A DNA stretch of 64,000 nucleotides from Closterium sp. Naga37s-1 (lineage: Eukaryota; Streptophyta; Zygnematophyceae; Desmidiales; Closteriaceae). Each line of letters begins with the position of its first letter. Position 1 is the first letter of the stretch. The notes beneath the pieces are model-generated. The model worked only from the letters and a program-made list of their open reading frames with translations, was not told the DNA's origin and did no database searches. The translations under genes and the position numbers were made by a program. Location: the NCBI GenBank assembly GCA_947471745.1, contig CANJKZ010000781.1:310001-374000 (forward strand), given 5' to 3'. This document shows, piece after piece, positions 21,491 to 35,220 of the stretch.

Positions 21491-22042
21491 ATCTGACGAC
21501 AAACCAGAAGCAGAATATCCGCTCTTATCGGGGATACGGCAACTCCGCAGAGCTCGCGTACAACCACTTGAGGAACCTGTATCAAGCAACAGACAACGTC
21601 AATCATAGTCGACTAATGGCACAGCTAACAACAGTTGAAATGAAGTCAGGCGAAAAGGGAATGGCGTATATCAGCCGCTGCCGCGAACTACGCGACAAAC
21701 TCCTTCGATGCGGAGGGTCAATCTCCGAAGAAGCCTTCGTCACAGTCGTCATCACTGGACTTGGTCCTCATTGGCGCTCCACTCGAGCTATTCTCCGAGC
21801 CCACGGGAAGATCTCCGAAGCAGCACTCTGCGACGAAATTCACGCCGAACAGCAAGACATGGACCTGCACGAGGAACGACACAAGAGGAAGACATCAGTA
21901 CCTGAGTTCGCATTCCACACTCAACGGCGCTTCAACAACTCGAACCGACAGAACAAGCAACAACAGCAGCAGCACGTACCACCATTTTGTCACCTCTGCA
22001 ACATCTGGACACCCCCGTACACACTGTCCAAGCCTGCGACAG
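21491..22042 (+). pseudogene. Element C gag, middle part
   Basis: Continues the frame interrupted by B: NLTTNQKQNIRSYRGYG, then LMAQLTTVEMKSGEKGMAYI, typical of UBN2-type copia Gag. The zinc knuckle is degraded: HLCNIWTPPYTL stands where H has HLCKTPGHPRTHC, which implies a small deletion and frameshift. It ends at the insertion of D. Confidence 0.85.
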
Positions 22043-22047
22043 TCAAC

Positions 22048-22176
22048 TGAGAAACTTAGAACGAGAATGAATTGACTAAGGAATGAAAGTGATACAAATA
22101 TGAAACCCTAGAATTGTGTACCCCTTAGTATCTAACCCGCTGCAGCCTACACAGGCTAGATCATATAAGTTTGACA
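22048..22176 (-). repeat. 3' LTR of D
   Basis: tgagaaactt...gtttgaca on the plus strand; identical to 29430-29558. Confidence 0.95.
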
Positions 22177-22386
22177 CACCCCCATAGGCAAAGTGGGGGA
22201 GAACAAGGGGTCACAAGACCAGTCAAGCAAAGCAAGGCAAAGCAAGCTCAGGGTGGATCACAACGTCACCACACATTCTGAGCACAAGTTCAAGGCCACA
22301 AGGCCAGTTCACATGCAAGAGTACACACATATATATAACGCTAAACAAGCAAGAGCAGGTATAAATATGTAACAGTACAAGCAAGG

Positions 22387-25300
22387 TCAAGAAGTGAGCA
22401 AGTGAGGCAAGGTAGGTACAAGACCTAACAGAGTACAGAAGCGCTGATGGTCACAAGGCGCAAGTGCCTTGGTGAAGATATCAGCAGTGTTGGCCTCAGA
22501 GGCCACGTAAGCAAGGCGCAGCTGACCGCGCTGCTGCAGCTCACGAGCAAGGAAGTAGCGAAGAGCGATGTGCTTCGTTCTGTGCTCCAGTCTGTGCTCC
22601 CGACACAAGGCCAGCATAGCCTTGTTGTCTACGTACAGAACTGGAGGAGAACGAGGCGGCTCTCCTAGGTCAGTCAGCAGGTAGGTGAGCCAGCGTAGCT
22701 CCTGTGCAGCCATGGCCCCTGCGTAGATCTCAGCCTCACAACTGGAGCCGAGAACAGAAGACGAGCGGGTAGACCGCCACAAAACAGAGCCGGAACCAAG
22801 GCTGAAGGTGTAACCCTGTGACGACCGCTGCGTAGCCTGGTCGTCAGCCCAAGAAGCGTCTGCGTGACCTGTGAGGACCACTCGACGTCGCCCTCCAAGC
22901 ACTAGCCCCATGCCCGACGTACTGCACAAGTAGCGCAACACCCTCTTCGCTGCAGCCATGTGCTCTCGTTGGTGTCTCCCAGGAGCAACATAGCGTGCCA
23001 AGATGCTAAGAGGGTATGCAAGGTCAGGTCGAGTGCAGGTTATCAGGTACATGAGGCAGCCAACAAGCTCTGGGTACGGGCCACTCGGCTCTACGGACTC
23101 ATCCGAAGGCAGAGCTGAGAGCGAGTGGCGAGTAGACAGAGGAGTGGCCTGAGGCGAGGAGTACGTGAAGTCGAAGCGCTGAAGGACCTGCTGCACCATG
23201 TGTGACTGAGTCAGGGTAATGGTGCGCTGTGCTCTGTTCCGGGTGATCTGCAAGCCAAGGTAGCTGCGCAGTTCACCCAGGTCTATGCACGTGTGTCTCT
23301 TCTGCAGCTCCGACTTCACGTGGGCTAGTCCAGCAGTGTCAGCAGTGGCAAAGACCAAGTCGTCGACGTACACGAGGATGTAGAACGGCGGCAAAGAGGT
23401 GTCGGTGCGTAGAAACAGCGACGGGTCGGCAGTAGAAGGAGCAAACCCAAGAGCCGCAAGTGTAGTCCTCAGTGTGTCGTGCCACTCACGGGGCGCCTGG
23501 CGGAGACCGTAGACTGGCCGCCGGAGGCTCCACTGGGTACCAGGAGGAAAAGACCCAGTGAAGCCAGGTGGGCGGCGCAGCCAGATCTCCTCGTGCAGGC
23601 TGCCCTGCAAGAAAGCAGTGCTGAAGTCAAGAGAGTGAAGCTCGTAGTCACGGTGAGCGGCTATGTGCAGCAGTACCCGAAGAGTGGTCATCTTCGGGGT
23701 GGGAGAGAAGGTCTGAAAGTAGTCAACTCCCTGCCGCTGACTGAAGCCACGAGCCACGTAGCGCGCCTTGAAGACAGGCGGAGAACCCGGCGGCCGCTTC
23801 ACCCTGAAAATCCACATGCCGCTGACGATGTTCGCCCCAGGAGGGGGAAACTCGTCGACGTAGGTGCCTGTGGACTTCCAGGAAGCCATCTCTGCATCCA
23901 TGGCTGCCTGCCACTGAGAGGAGTAGGGACCCTCTATCGCCTCCGCGTAAGAGCGCGGAGTCGGGATGTCTGGTGCATCCGGGTCTCCCTCAGGGGCAAG
24001 CAGCATGGACACGAGATGAGGTGAAGCAGCAGCAAAGCACTGGAACTCCTCCTGCCTGTCCTCAAGGACGTCCGTGCCAAGGGCACACTCACCCCCGACG
24101 GACGGAGGACAGACAGACTCAGACTCAGCAACAAGACTAGCAGCGTAGTCTAGGCGACAGCGAGCAGCGAAGTCGACAAGCTCAGAAACTAAGGCAGACG
24201 CAGCAGCGGACTCAAAGGAAGGGTCAGTGACGACAGTAGCAAGGAGACGCGTGACAGTAGGACTGGCAGCACGAAGGGAGTTCGACTCCGGGTCAGCAAG
24301 AACAGGAAGAGAGGACTCAGGAGGAGAAGGCAAAGGGGCACGCAGCGGAGCAGTGGAGGGACGCAGAGACATCCGGTGCGTGCCGGGGACAGGGGGAGGA
24401 CGCTGACGCGAACCACGACTACTAGTGCGAGCAGCACGGACAGGCGACGCAGGACGAGACGCAGGCTCACGACGCTCAGCAAGACCTCCAGTAGGACCAG
24501 TGTAGGGAGAAGGAGCAGGCAGAGGAGAGGTAGGCTGTAACTGTGACTGTGACTGGACAGGCGGTGGACACTCTAAGGGAGGAGCCGGACTAGCAGAGGG
24601 CGGAAGACCAAGAACCTGCTCAAGGAGCGGAACGAAGTACGGCCGCGGCCGCTCAGCACCACCAACACCAGAAGGGACAGCACCAGCACCCCGAACGACA
24701 GCACCAGCGCCAGCAGCACCCCCAGCTCCAGCAGCGCCAACTCCAGTACCCTCAGAGGCACCAGCACCAGAGGCACCCTCAGCGCCAACACCCCCAGCAG
24801 CTCCAGCTCCAGCCGGACCACCAGAAGACGCAGTGGGTCCAGCTCCAGCACCCTCAGTAGCACCGACGCCCGCAACACCACCAGCTCCAGTACGAGAGTA
24901 CGAGCACCTCCGGGACCCGCGGCACCAGCACCCTCAGCAGCAGCAGAACCTCCAGCACCCGCAGCACCTCCAGCTCCAGCAGCTCGCCTCCAGCGCCGGG
25001 CAAACCACTCACACAGCTCCTGTGGAGAGAGTAGCTCCGGCCGGGACGAAGCACCCGAAGAACCTCCAGGCCCAGCACCGCCAGACGCCACACGAGCAGG
25101 TCCAGTACCCTCAGACTCCGCACCCCCAGACGCAGCACCCCCAGGCTCAGCACCCCCAGAGGCAGCACCCCCAGGCGTAGCACCCCCAGGCTCAGCACCC
25201 CCAGGCGCAGTACCCCCAGAGTCAGCACCCCCAGGCTCAGCACCCCCAGAGTCAGCACCCCCAGACCCAGCACCCGCAGGCTCAGCACCCGTAGCAGCAC

Positions 25301-28300
25301 CAGAGTCAACAGCTACCTCGACAGGGTCGACTGCGTCTACCTGAGACACACCTGAGGGGGCAGGACCCTGAGGGGGGAAGGGGTCTACCGGAGGGGGACC
25401 TGGCGTAAGGAAGAGCGGCGGGGGGGGGAGGGACGCAGTGCGGTAGGGGAAGAGACGTCCTGGGAGGACAGAACACGGCGCGAGGTGGGGTGGTAGAACT
25501 GCCAGCCCGGCGCGTCAGGGGGGAAGCCAAGGAAGACGCAGGGAACAGCACGAGGGGACAGCTTGTCCGCAGACAAGTCGCGGACAAACGCCCGAGATCC
25601 CCAGACACGGAACGCAGACGCATTGCCAACCTTCCCCGTCCACAGCAAAGCAGGGGAGGTCTCCGGCATGGAGACCCGGGGCTGAAGGTTGATCTGATGC
25701 GCCGCGTACCGAACCGCAAACGGCCACAGAAAATGGGGGGCAGCCGCATGGACCATGGACGTACGAGCGACGTCCATGACCATGCCAATGCGGCGCTCAG
25801 CAATCCCATTTTGCTGCGGAGAGTCCGGAAGCGTGAAGGTCTGGCGGATGCCTCGTGCACGACAGAAGGCTCGCAGAAGGTCAGAGGAGAACTCTCCGCC
25901 TCTGTTAGAGTGCAGACGCAGAACAGGAAAGTCCGAGCCGAAACTCTCTCTGAGCTGGAGACGAGCTGCGCGGATCCAGGCGATCAACACCTCAGTGACC
26001 TCACCCTTGCTGCGCAAGGGGAAGACTGCGGTGTAACGCGAGTAGTCGTCAACCACCAGCAGGAAGTAACGCTCGTGACCCTGTCCACGGACGCGGGCTG
26101 GGCCCCACACGTCCATGTGAAGCGTCTGCAGCGGAGCCTCTGTCGGAGGAAACTCGGAAGAGTGAGGAGCAGCGCGCTGCCGCCCCTCGACGCAGGGAAC
26201 GCAGGTGGGGGCAGGCCCCGGAGGAAGGGGAGGGAGGGACCGGGGGAGACCAGAGACAAGGACACGGGAGGCCATGCCTCGAAGACAAGGCAGGGAGGGG
26301 TGACCAAGGCGGTGGTGCCAGAAGAGAGTCTGGTGAGACAGGAGACGACACGAGCAGGGGGCAGACTCAGGACCAGACCTGGACACCGCAGCAAACACCT
26401 GACCCGACGCGGCTACCTGAGCAGACTCAGCGATCGGAGGAGACTCAGTAGTCAGTGAGTACAGGCTCGACCCCGGCTGACGGGTAAACGTGGCCAAGTG
26501 ACGGCCCGTCCGAGCACAGGTACAGTGGGTCACTCGCTGACTCGCAGGAGTGAACTGGTGAACCCCTCCATCCTGGAGGTCAGCACCACTCACCAAGTTC
26601 GTAGAGAACGAGGGGAGGTAAAGACCCGACAGGGTGCCAGAAGGGGCCGCCGGACACGGTAGAACAGTGGAGAAGTGGGCAAGGACAGGACCCCCAGAGG
26701 GGTCTGCCAGGGAGACTGCCACTGGCCGACTAAGCGGCGTAAGCGTGGTGCGGTCTCGAAAGAAGGAGTGGGAAGCACCCGAGTCAAGGGTGAAGGTGTG
26801 GGTGGCCGGAGCCGACGCGGTACCTGAGAGCGCAGACTCACCAGCACCTGGGGCAGCAGGCTCACTGGCACCTAGAGCAGCAGCCTCACCAGCACCTAGA
26901 GCAGCAGCCTCAATGCCCGGGTCAGGCGGAAAACACCGGTAACAGTCACCCTCATCACTAATAGTCACAGCATACATTGCAGCAAGAATAGCATCATAAT
27001 CAAGATCAAAGATGGCAACACCCGCCCTAAACAGCTCGCCCCAGCGAGGGATCTCAGTAGCGTCGGGGAACTGATGAGGCCAAGCGTCTGTCAGGCGGCC
27101 GAAGCAGCGCTGGGTGGAGTGCGGACCCCCACACTGCTCACCCGTGCGGTCGCCTGTACGTAGAACGTAGGTACAGGGGCCAGCACCCCCACCCCGCTGA
27201 CGAGCAGTGTACCACTCACGAAGCTGCTGGGGGGAAGGGGTCTCACGAGTGCGCTGCTGCTGCTGCTGCTGGCGCTGACCACCACCAGAGCCGACCCTCT
27301 GCGAAGAGCCGCCACGACCAGCTCCACCTCCACCGCCGCTACCTCCACCACCGCCTCCACCTCCACCACCTCCGCTCAAACCACCACCACCGCCGCCTCC
27401 TCCGCCTCCACTGCTGCCACTAGTGCCCCCACTCCCGCCACCACTCCCACCGCCACCCCCACCCCCTCCGCCGCCTCCACCGCCGCCTCCACCGCCCCCG
27501 CCAGCTCCTCCAGCGCCCTTGCCCCCCTTGCCCTTGCCTGAGCGGCGTCTCCCGCTAGGGGCAGACGCCGCGCCGACCGACTCAAGACCAACGAGGTCGG
27601 CCGCAGCAGCAGAGGCAACAGAGGGCAAGAGGGGGGAGGGGGAGCACCCCTCAAAGACAGGGGTACGAGGGTCACCACGAGAGGCTCCTACAGCGACTAT
27701 ACTCTTTTCTGCTGCTAGGAGGCGCTCCTCGAGGAGGTCAACGGTGAGTGTGGTGGGGCAAACAGAGAGGAAGTGGTCCCTGACCGAGCGAAGGGTGTCA
27801 GGGAGCCGGGTGACTATGTAGTAGAGGGTGATGTACATAGGGGGGGGGTTCTTGGCGCAGAACTCAGCAGGAAGCGCAGCGCGGTAGCGAATGTCACTAG
27901 TGCGAAGGTGCGTAATGAGGTCAGCGACTGTGGGAAAAGCGGCGAGGTCAGGGAAGAGGTACGGCAGTATGAGGCGGCTAAGGGCAGCAGTGGCAGGGGA
28001 AGAGTAGCGTGCAACGACAGCGTCGTACAAGGTCTTAGCACTCTTGTACTGACTAAAATGCGCGCGCTCAGCGGTCGGTAAGTGGCGGCGCACAGCAAGG
28101 CGAGCAGCAGCATCACGCGTGGCCCACTGTGAGCGAAAAGTGGCGTCAGCATCAGCAGCAGGGGCAGGAGAGGCACCAGAGGTGAGGTCAAACAGAGAGA
28201 GACCGTCTGCCCTATCGCACTGTAGGAAAAGCTGCAGATCATCTACCCAGACCTCAAAGTCAACAGCCCGACCCTCAGCGTCAAAGGTGAGAACACTGGG

Positions 28301-28309
28301 GGTGGCCAT
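22387..28309 (-). pseudogene. Element D Gag-Pol, two frameshifts
   Basis: From the start at 28309 (MATPSVLTFDAEG) 974 codons cover Gag, an approximately 95-residue Gly-rich tract, protease (LDSGAS) and integrase. At about 25,460 some 32 bp that B has between SSQDV and the following LFPYR are missing, shifting the frame. A second shift lies near 24,890. The last 661 codons (24372-22387) are open and hold RT (YVDD) and RNase H. The second catalytic Asp of integrase is changed: HSNRGGEF instead of HSDRGGEF. RT and RNase H look sound, but integrase probably is not. Confidence 0.93.
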
Positions 28310-28439
28310 GACAGCAGTAGACTGGCAGAGAGAGCAGCGGGGTAGGGCAGTGCAGTGGCAGAGGCGCTGCTCTTACCAGGCAGGTGGGGCGGGCCGAGGC
28401 AGGCCGGCAGGGACAGGGCCGCGACTGCAGGGACTGCGG

Positions 28440-29330
28440 CGTCTCGGCTGCGGCGGCGTGGCGGCTCGGCGGCTCGGCGGCTCGGCTGCAGGGCGGCTCG
28501 GCGGCTCGGCGGCTCGGCAGCTCGGCGGCTCGGCGGCTCGGCAGCTCGGCGGCTCGGCAGCTCGGCGACACCGTGGCAAGGGCGGCTCGGCGGCTCGGCG
28601 GCTCGGCGGTGACGGCGGCTCGGCTGCTCGACGGGGCCGGGAAGGGCGGCTGAGGGGCCGAGGAAGGGCGGCAGGGCCGCGAAGGGCGGCGACGGGGTCG
28701 CAAGGGGCGGCAACGAGGCCGCTGAAGGGCGGCGACGAGGCCGCTGAGGGGCGGCGACGGGGCCGCTGAAGGGCGGCGACGAGGCCGCGAAAGGGTGGCG
28801 ACGGGGCCGCGGAAGGGCGGCAATGGGGCCGCTGAAGGGCGGCGACGGGGCCGCGGAGGGGCGGAGATGTGGCCGCTGAAGGGCGGCGACGAGGCCGAGG
28901 GGAGGGGGGACGGCGACGGGGCCGCTAAGGCCGGCTACGGGGTCGCGGCTCGGCGGCGACGGGGCCGAAAGGGGCGGCGACGGGGCCGTAAGGGGCGGCG
29001 ACGGGGCCGTAAGGGGCGGCGACGGGGCCTTAAGGGGCGGCGACGGGGCCGTAAGGGGCGGTCGCGGGGCCGTGAGGGGCGGCGACGGGGCCGTAAGGGG
29101 CGGTCGCGGGGCCGTGAGGGGCGGCGACGGGGCCGTAAGGGGCGGTCGCGGGGCCGTGAGGGGCGGCGACGGGGCCGTAAGGGGCGGTCGCGGGGCCGTA
29201 AGAGGCGGTCGCGGGGCCGTAAGGGGCGGCGACGGGGCCGCTAAGGGGCCACGCGGGGCCTAGAGAGGGCAGCGACAGGGCCTGAGGGGCCGCTAAGAAG
29301 GGCGCGACGGGTCGCTAAGGGCGGGACACT
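28440..29330 (-). repeat. GC-rich leader repeats of D
   Basis: cggcggctcgg-type units (28,440-28,620), then a clean 20-bp array of gggccgtaaggggcggcgac type (about 28,960-29,240). This is the leader region between PBS and gag. Confidence 0.85.
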
Positions 29331-29429
29331 AGGCGCGCTTCGGGCAGGGGCGGCACGCGCCCCGGGTAGGAAAAAAAAATCTTGGTGGGCCCTAGGAACA
29401 GTTCCCACGAGGGAACCTACTCGATACCA

Positions 29430-29558
29430 TGAGAAACTTAGAACGAGAATGAATTGACTAAGGAATGAAAGTGATACAAATATGAAACCCTAGAATTGTG
29501 TACCCCTTAGTATCTAACCCGCTGCAGCCTACACAGGCTAGATCATATAAGTTTGACA
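29430..29558 (-). repeat. 5' LTR of D
   Basis: 129 bp, flanked on the right by the tcaac duplication. Confidence 0.95.
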
Positions 29559-29563
29559 TCAAC

Positions 29564-32500
29564 GACACCACAACGTCAACTTCGTCCCTCAAGCATCCAA
29601 GTGGCATCCACACAGGCGCATCCCACGAGTCAGACGCAGACTTCAAAACCTGCACAAGGAGCAAGAAATATTGTGAGCTGCATGGCGAGGCTGTCAGATT
29701 CCTGCATCACTGAGTCACCACCACACTACTCACCAGAAGAATTGCTCAATGAAAGTACTCCTCGCCGTGAAACACTGGAGCCGAACCCGACATACGCAGC
29801 CATCGCCCAGAGCGAGCCGTCCGGGAAAGACACCTGGTTCTTGGACAGTTGCTGCGGACAACACATGTGCTCCTCGGGCCGTTTCGTTTAAGGCGAACAC
29901 CAACTTCAGCGCGAGGTCGTCATCACCGTCGCCAACAATCAGAACCTGCGCACACGACGACAAGGCGTAGTGCAACTTCAGTCACGAGAGACAAACGTTA
30001 TACTACAAATGTCAAAGGTTTTAATCGCGGAGGGACTCGGTTACAACTTACTAAGTGTTAGTCAGTTGATGGCGAAAGGCACCCACCTCGAAGCAGACAG
30101 CACAACACAAGAGTTCAAGTTGTACAACGGGAGAGGAGGTCTTTACATCGGCAAAGCAATACTGAAGAACAACGTGTTTATCCTCGACTTCGTTCCAGAT
30201 CTAGGTACCGCCGACAGCGACGCCATCGTCAACTTCACCTCCTGGACACACCCACCAGACCTCGATCCTGACTTCAGTCCTGAAGGTTTTTGGTACTCGC
30301 ACACCATCCCTGAGGCAGAACGAACAAGAGCATTAGCAACGATTCAACATTCGGCAGCACCAGAGACAACATCGGCAGCAGCCGAAACAGCGGTAACAGT
30401 AGCGGCAACATCAACACCAATCGCTGGTCCTTCAACGGCACCGATCTTCGTCGACGACACTTCACTGACTCCTGCGCAGCAGCTGAACCCGACTCAACGG
30501 GAACTCCATCGAAGCGCCAACTTCACCGCCAACCTCTATTCCAACTCCGACCTATATCGGCGCTCACCCGGACATCGCGCCACCGAAGGAACCTGGCACG
30601 CAAGAATGGGACATCCAAGCAACACGGTGCTAAATAACACAATAAGAGCAGGCGTGCTCGATAAAGATTCCCTACTTCTAACTGACGGCAGAGAACTTCA
30701 GCGAGTTCGCGGAACATGCTTCACCTGTCCCGAAGCAGACTTACCACATCAGCCATTCGCTTCTTACCACAACCCGAGCGCACCAGCTAACGCACCACTT
30801 GAAAAGGTGTACAGCGACATCTTGTACAACCGCGAACCTGGACAAGGAGCGTACAACTACGTCATCACGTTCATCGATGCCGCCACACGCTACGTTTGGC
30901 ACCTCAACCTTCCGAGTAAAGACATGGCTTTCGAGGCCTTCGTCGCCTGGCTCCCAGTAGCAGAACGAAAATCCGGTGTGAAGCTAAAGAGCTTCCAGTC
31001 AGACGGAGGAGGAGAATACACCTCACAGAGATTCAAGCAGTACTTGGCAAAGAGGGGAATCAAGCGACTCATCTCCCTTCCTTATGCCCATCAACAGCAG
31101 GGTGTAGCAGAAAGGATGAACAGGACCCTCCAGAACACCATGCGTAAGCTCCTACGTGGTATGCACTTACCTAACCACCAGTGGCCCGAAGCAATGGACC
31201 ACGCCGTGATGCTGCACAACTTGCTCTCGTCATCATCGCTCCCGAACAACGCATCACCGCACCTGCTGTGGACAGGAAAACTGGGCAGCACAAAAATGTT
31301 AAGAGTTTTCGGCTGCATGGTACAGTACCGACCCCCATCTGCACAAGCCGGCCGATTCTCTCAACGCGCACAGTGGGGGTTACACCTGGGCATTGAAAAA
31401 CACTACAATGCATGGAAGATTTTCGATGTCGACACAAAGGAAACAGTAGCAGCACGTGATGTCATCTTCTACGAGAACCTCACCCTCCGGACATACCTTG
31501 CCAACGTGGCAGAAAACAACCCAGACCTCTCGGGCGGATCTCTTGGCACCCGAGCCTTTGCCTCGGCAGAAGATGAAGCTGACTGGGATGAGCAGAACGT
31601 GGAAGGAGCCTCGGAGGAAGCTGGACCTCTTCCCTACTGTTCGGTCGATGTCCCGATGGACGACGAAAATCCACGCGACAGCATCAACGCCGAAGTCGAC
31701 TACCACTTCGCCGACAATGGTTACGTTACACCTGCACAAGTCAACACCAACGAAGCAGAACGCGTAGGACCAAATTTCAACCCTGCACCCGAAGCGGGTG
31801 ATGAAGCAGTTTATCCCGAGGATACAACACTCCCTCGCTACATACAGAGTGGACTTCAGATACTCGGCCTCGTCACCGCGGTTCACGGCGCAGCGATTCC
31901 TAAGGAGCCTGCCACAGTTCAGCAGGCTCTGGGGGGGGAGCATAGGGAAAAATGGCGCGAAGCCATGGACAGGGAGCTGAAAGCACTGGAGGAACGCAAC
32001 ACTTGGAAAGTCGTTCCCATCAGCGTGGCACAAAACAAGACAATACTTACCGGGAAATGGGTCTTCCGTGTGAAGACAAAGGCAGACAGCACCATTGACA
32101 AGTTCAAGGCGCCCTGGGTCGTACGTGGCTTTGACCAAGAGCACGGACGCGACTTCACTGAAACGTTAGCGCCAATCAGCCGACACACCTCACTGCAAAT
32201 CCTCCTCGCGATCGCCGCCATGAAGAAGAAGAAGCTACGACAAATTGACGTCGCCAATGCATTTCTCTACGCACCTGTTGACGCCGAAATCTTCGTCGAG
32301 CTACCACACGGCTCCAACGGAGAGCCCAACCAAGTCTGTCAGCTACTGAAGTCCCTGTACGGCATCAAACAGGCACCAAGACTGTGGCAGCAGCACCTGC
32401 ACGCTATACTTATTCGCATCGGATTCCGCCAGCTACCGCACGACCAGGGCATGTACCGACTTACAAAAGGCAACGAATACATTCTACTCATTGTCTACGT

Positions 32501-33500
32501 AGACGACCTACTCTATATCGGCTCGACCGACGGCGTCACTACCTGGTTCAAAGGGGAGCTACAGCAAGACCTCACGCTCACGGTCTCGTCTACCGTCACG
32601 CAATACCTCGGCCTCAACATTCAGGAAGAGGAAGACGCAATCTACCTCAGCGCCGCGAAATACGCCGACACCATCGCCAAACGCTTCAACCTCACCCCGA
32701 CCACTATCTCCACGCCTTATCGCTACACCACTGGAAATCATAAGGAAAACTCCGCCCTACTCAAGCCCGCCAGCATACGTGACTACCAACGAAAGCTAGG
32801 ATGTCTCCTCTTCGCAGTCGTCACCTGCCGTCCGGACTTATCTTACTCAGCAAGTCAACTCGCCACCTACCTCAAAAGACCTGAAGCAGAACATGCGGCG
32901 GAGCTCGACCGCGCTCTTCACTACCTCGTCAGCACCCCGACCGTCGGCCTAATCTACCACAAGAACGGAACTACAACACCTAAGCTAATCGGCTACGTCG
33001 ATGCCGATCACGCCGGCGACTCCGACAACAGGCGCTCATGCACCGGCTACATCTATCGCTTTGAGCCTATTGGACCTATCTCCTGGCAGACGAGCAAGCA
33101 GGAGCTAATCGCTCTCTCCTCAGCTGAAGCTGAATATATCGCACTCTAAACAGCCACCAAGGAAGGACTGTATCTTCGCGAACTCCTGGAAGAAGCGAAG
33201 CTGGCTAAGTTACCCAGCTTCTCCCTGTTCTGCGACAACCAGTGAGCAATTCGCATAGCCAAAAAGAATGGATTCGCGAACAGGACGAAGCACATCGCCC
33301 TGCGATATTTCTTCGTGAAGGACGAGATCGAGAAGGGGAGACTCGAACTATCCTACTGCCCCACATCCGAAATGGCAGCTGATTACTTGACCAAGAAGCT
33401 TGGAAAGCAGAAGTTCGAGTACTGCATGCTGCTGACTGGACAAAGCCACGTCACCAGCGGCGACACTCCAGAAGCGAAGGGGAGTGTTGGAAACAAGTGA
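29564..33500 (+). pseudogene. Element C Gag end and Pol
   Basis: Copia order. The protease region reads WFLDSCCGQHM (about 29,838) where DSG is usual. Integrase: HARMGHPS...CFTCPEAD zinc site, YSDILYNRE, FQSDGGGEY and GVAERMNRT (all three acidic residues present). RT has IVYVDDLLY; RNase H has YVDADHAGDSDN and ends ALSSAEAEYIAL. Stops lie at 29889 (TAA), 33147 (TAA) and about 33,243 (TGA). Between 29892 and 33146 the frame is fully open, 1,085 codons. The product would be a polyprotein for reverse transcription and integration. The copy is close to intact but lacks a complete Gag. Confidence 0.92.
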
Positions 33501-33878
33501 TTTAAGCGCCTCTGTCGTGTCGAAACACTAAACTCGCAAACGAAGCAAAACACAGCGAAGCATCAGCGAGTCAACCCTCGGAGATTGAGTAACTGCTGGA
33601 GGTTACGCGAAAGTCAAAGGTCAGCGACCTTTGACCTAACAAGTACATCGCGGCAGAAAGGACAAACAACTGACTCGTTATTGAGCAGTTGCCCGAGTCG
33701 TCACTGTATCGAACCGCAACAGCAACAGTAAAACAATTATTGGTTACAACCTTTCATATTCCCTTGCCATCTTATAGAAGCTTGTATCTCTTTGTTTTAA
33801 TCAATCTACTTTGCTCTCACATACCAGCGCAAGGTGGTTCAAGTACCTTATTATACGCTTCCGCATTTACAACAAGTC
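33485..33878 (+). repeat. 3' LTR of C, first piece
   Basis: tgttggaaac to acaacaagtc. Interrupted by element E; the last 52 bp are at 40481-40532. Confidence 0.94.
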
Positions 33879-34012
33879 TGTCAAATGTTATATCTGCTAT
33901 ATATGTTTAGGCTGTAGTGGGGTAGCCAATATGGGGTACAGCCCCTTTTAGGGTTTCATACTTGTACCCAACTCTTTCATAGTTCATTCATTCCTGCTTC
34001 TAGATTCTAACA
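33879..34012 (+). repeat. 5' LTR of E
   Basis: tgtcaaatgttatatctgc...gattctaaca. Two differences from the 3' copy. Confidence 0.95.
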
Positions 34013-34189
34013 TGGTTTCAGAGCACTAGGTCCGTAGGACCGTTTTTTTTTCGGGCCCACCTTCCGTTGCGGTTACCGCGCTACCCCACGTGTTGTCCTG
34101 TGCCTGCCTGCCTTGCGTAGTGACGTGCTGTGCTGCGCGCGCCGTCCTGCAGCCCTCGCGCTGCCTCCTGCTGCCCTAGGCCAGTGCGC

Positions 34190-35220
34190 TGCCCCTCCAG
34201 GCTACTAAGGCCCACGAGCGGCCCCTGCAGGCCCGTCAGGCCCCCGAGCCGCCTCTGCTGGCCCGTCAGGCCCCCGAGCCACTCCTGCAGGCCCGTCAGC
34301 CCCCCGAGCCGCCACCTGCGGGTCACTCAGGCCCGCGAGCCGCCCCTGCAGGCCCGTCAGGCCGGCGCGCTGCCCCTGCAGGCCCTCGCCGCCCGCGCGC
34401 AGCCTCTGCCCGACCGCGCGCCGCCCCTGCAGGCCCTCGCAGCCCGCGCGCAGCCTCTGCCCGGCCGCGCGCCGCCCCTGCAGGCCCTCGCCGCCCGCGC
34501 GCAGCCTCTGCAGGCCAGAGCACAGCCCCACCAGGTCGCTGTCGCGGCCCCGTCAGGCCGCGGTCGCGGCCCCGCCTTGCCGCTGACGCAGCCCCGTCAG
34601 GCCGCGGTCGCGGCCCCGCCTTGCCGCTGTCGCGGCCCCGTCAGGCCGCGGTCGCGGCCCCGCCCTGCCGCTGTCGCGGCCCCGTCAGGCCGCGATCGCG
34701 GCCCCGCCTTGCCGCTGATGCGGCCCCAACCTGCCGCGGCCGCGCCCTGCTGCTGACGCGGCCCCGCCCAGACGCTGACGCGGCCGCGCCCTGCTGCTGA
34801 CGCGGCCCCGCTGCTGACGCGGCCCCGCCAGCCCTGCAGCTGACGCGACCGCGCCCTGCTGCTGACGTGGCCCCGCCCAGACGCCGACGCGGCCCTGCCA
34901 GCCCTGTAGTTGCCGCGGCCCCGACCTGCCGCTGGCGCGACCCAGCCCTGCAACTGCCGCGGCCGTGCCCTGCCGCCGACGCGGCCCCGCCTGGACGCTG
35001 ACGCGGCCCCGACCTGCTGCTGGCGCGACCCTGCCCTACAGCTGCCGCAGCCCTACTCTGGAGCCGCTGTTGCGGCCCCACCGAGCGCCGGCCCTGCCTG
35101 CCATTGGTGAGCACCTGCCTTGTTCGAGCGCTGCCGCCTGCCTGCCTGCCTGCCTGCTCGCCTGCCTGCCTGCCTGCCTGCCGCGCCTGCCCGCCTGCCT
35201 GCCTGCCTGCCGCGCCTGCC
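34190..35220 (+). repeat. GC-rich leader repeats of E
   Basis: ccctgcaggcccgtcaggcc units, then gccgctgtcgcggccccg units, then a tgcc-rich stretch at 35,140-35,210. Long frames here are compositional. Confidence 0.8.

Larger units (their letters stand above)
22048..29558 (-). mobile_element. Copia element D, full length, minus strand
   Basis: The two 129-bp LTRs (22048-22176 and 29430-29558) are identical by eye, so this is the youngest insertion seen. tcaac is duplicated at 22043-22047 and 29559-29563, within the gag of C. The PBS (tggtatcgag, complement of 29420-29429) and a purine tract beside the left LTR fit minus-strand transcription. 7,511 bp. Confidence 0.96.

Noticed and set aside
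28795-29263. Arg/Gly-rich protein (GRKGRRRGRKG)
   Set aside because: Leader repeat of element D read on the non-coding strand.
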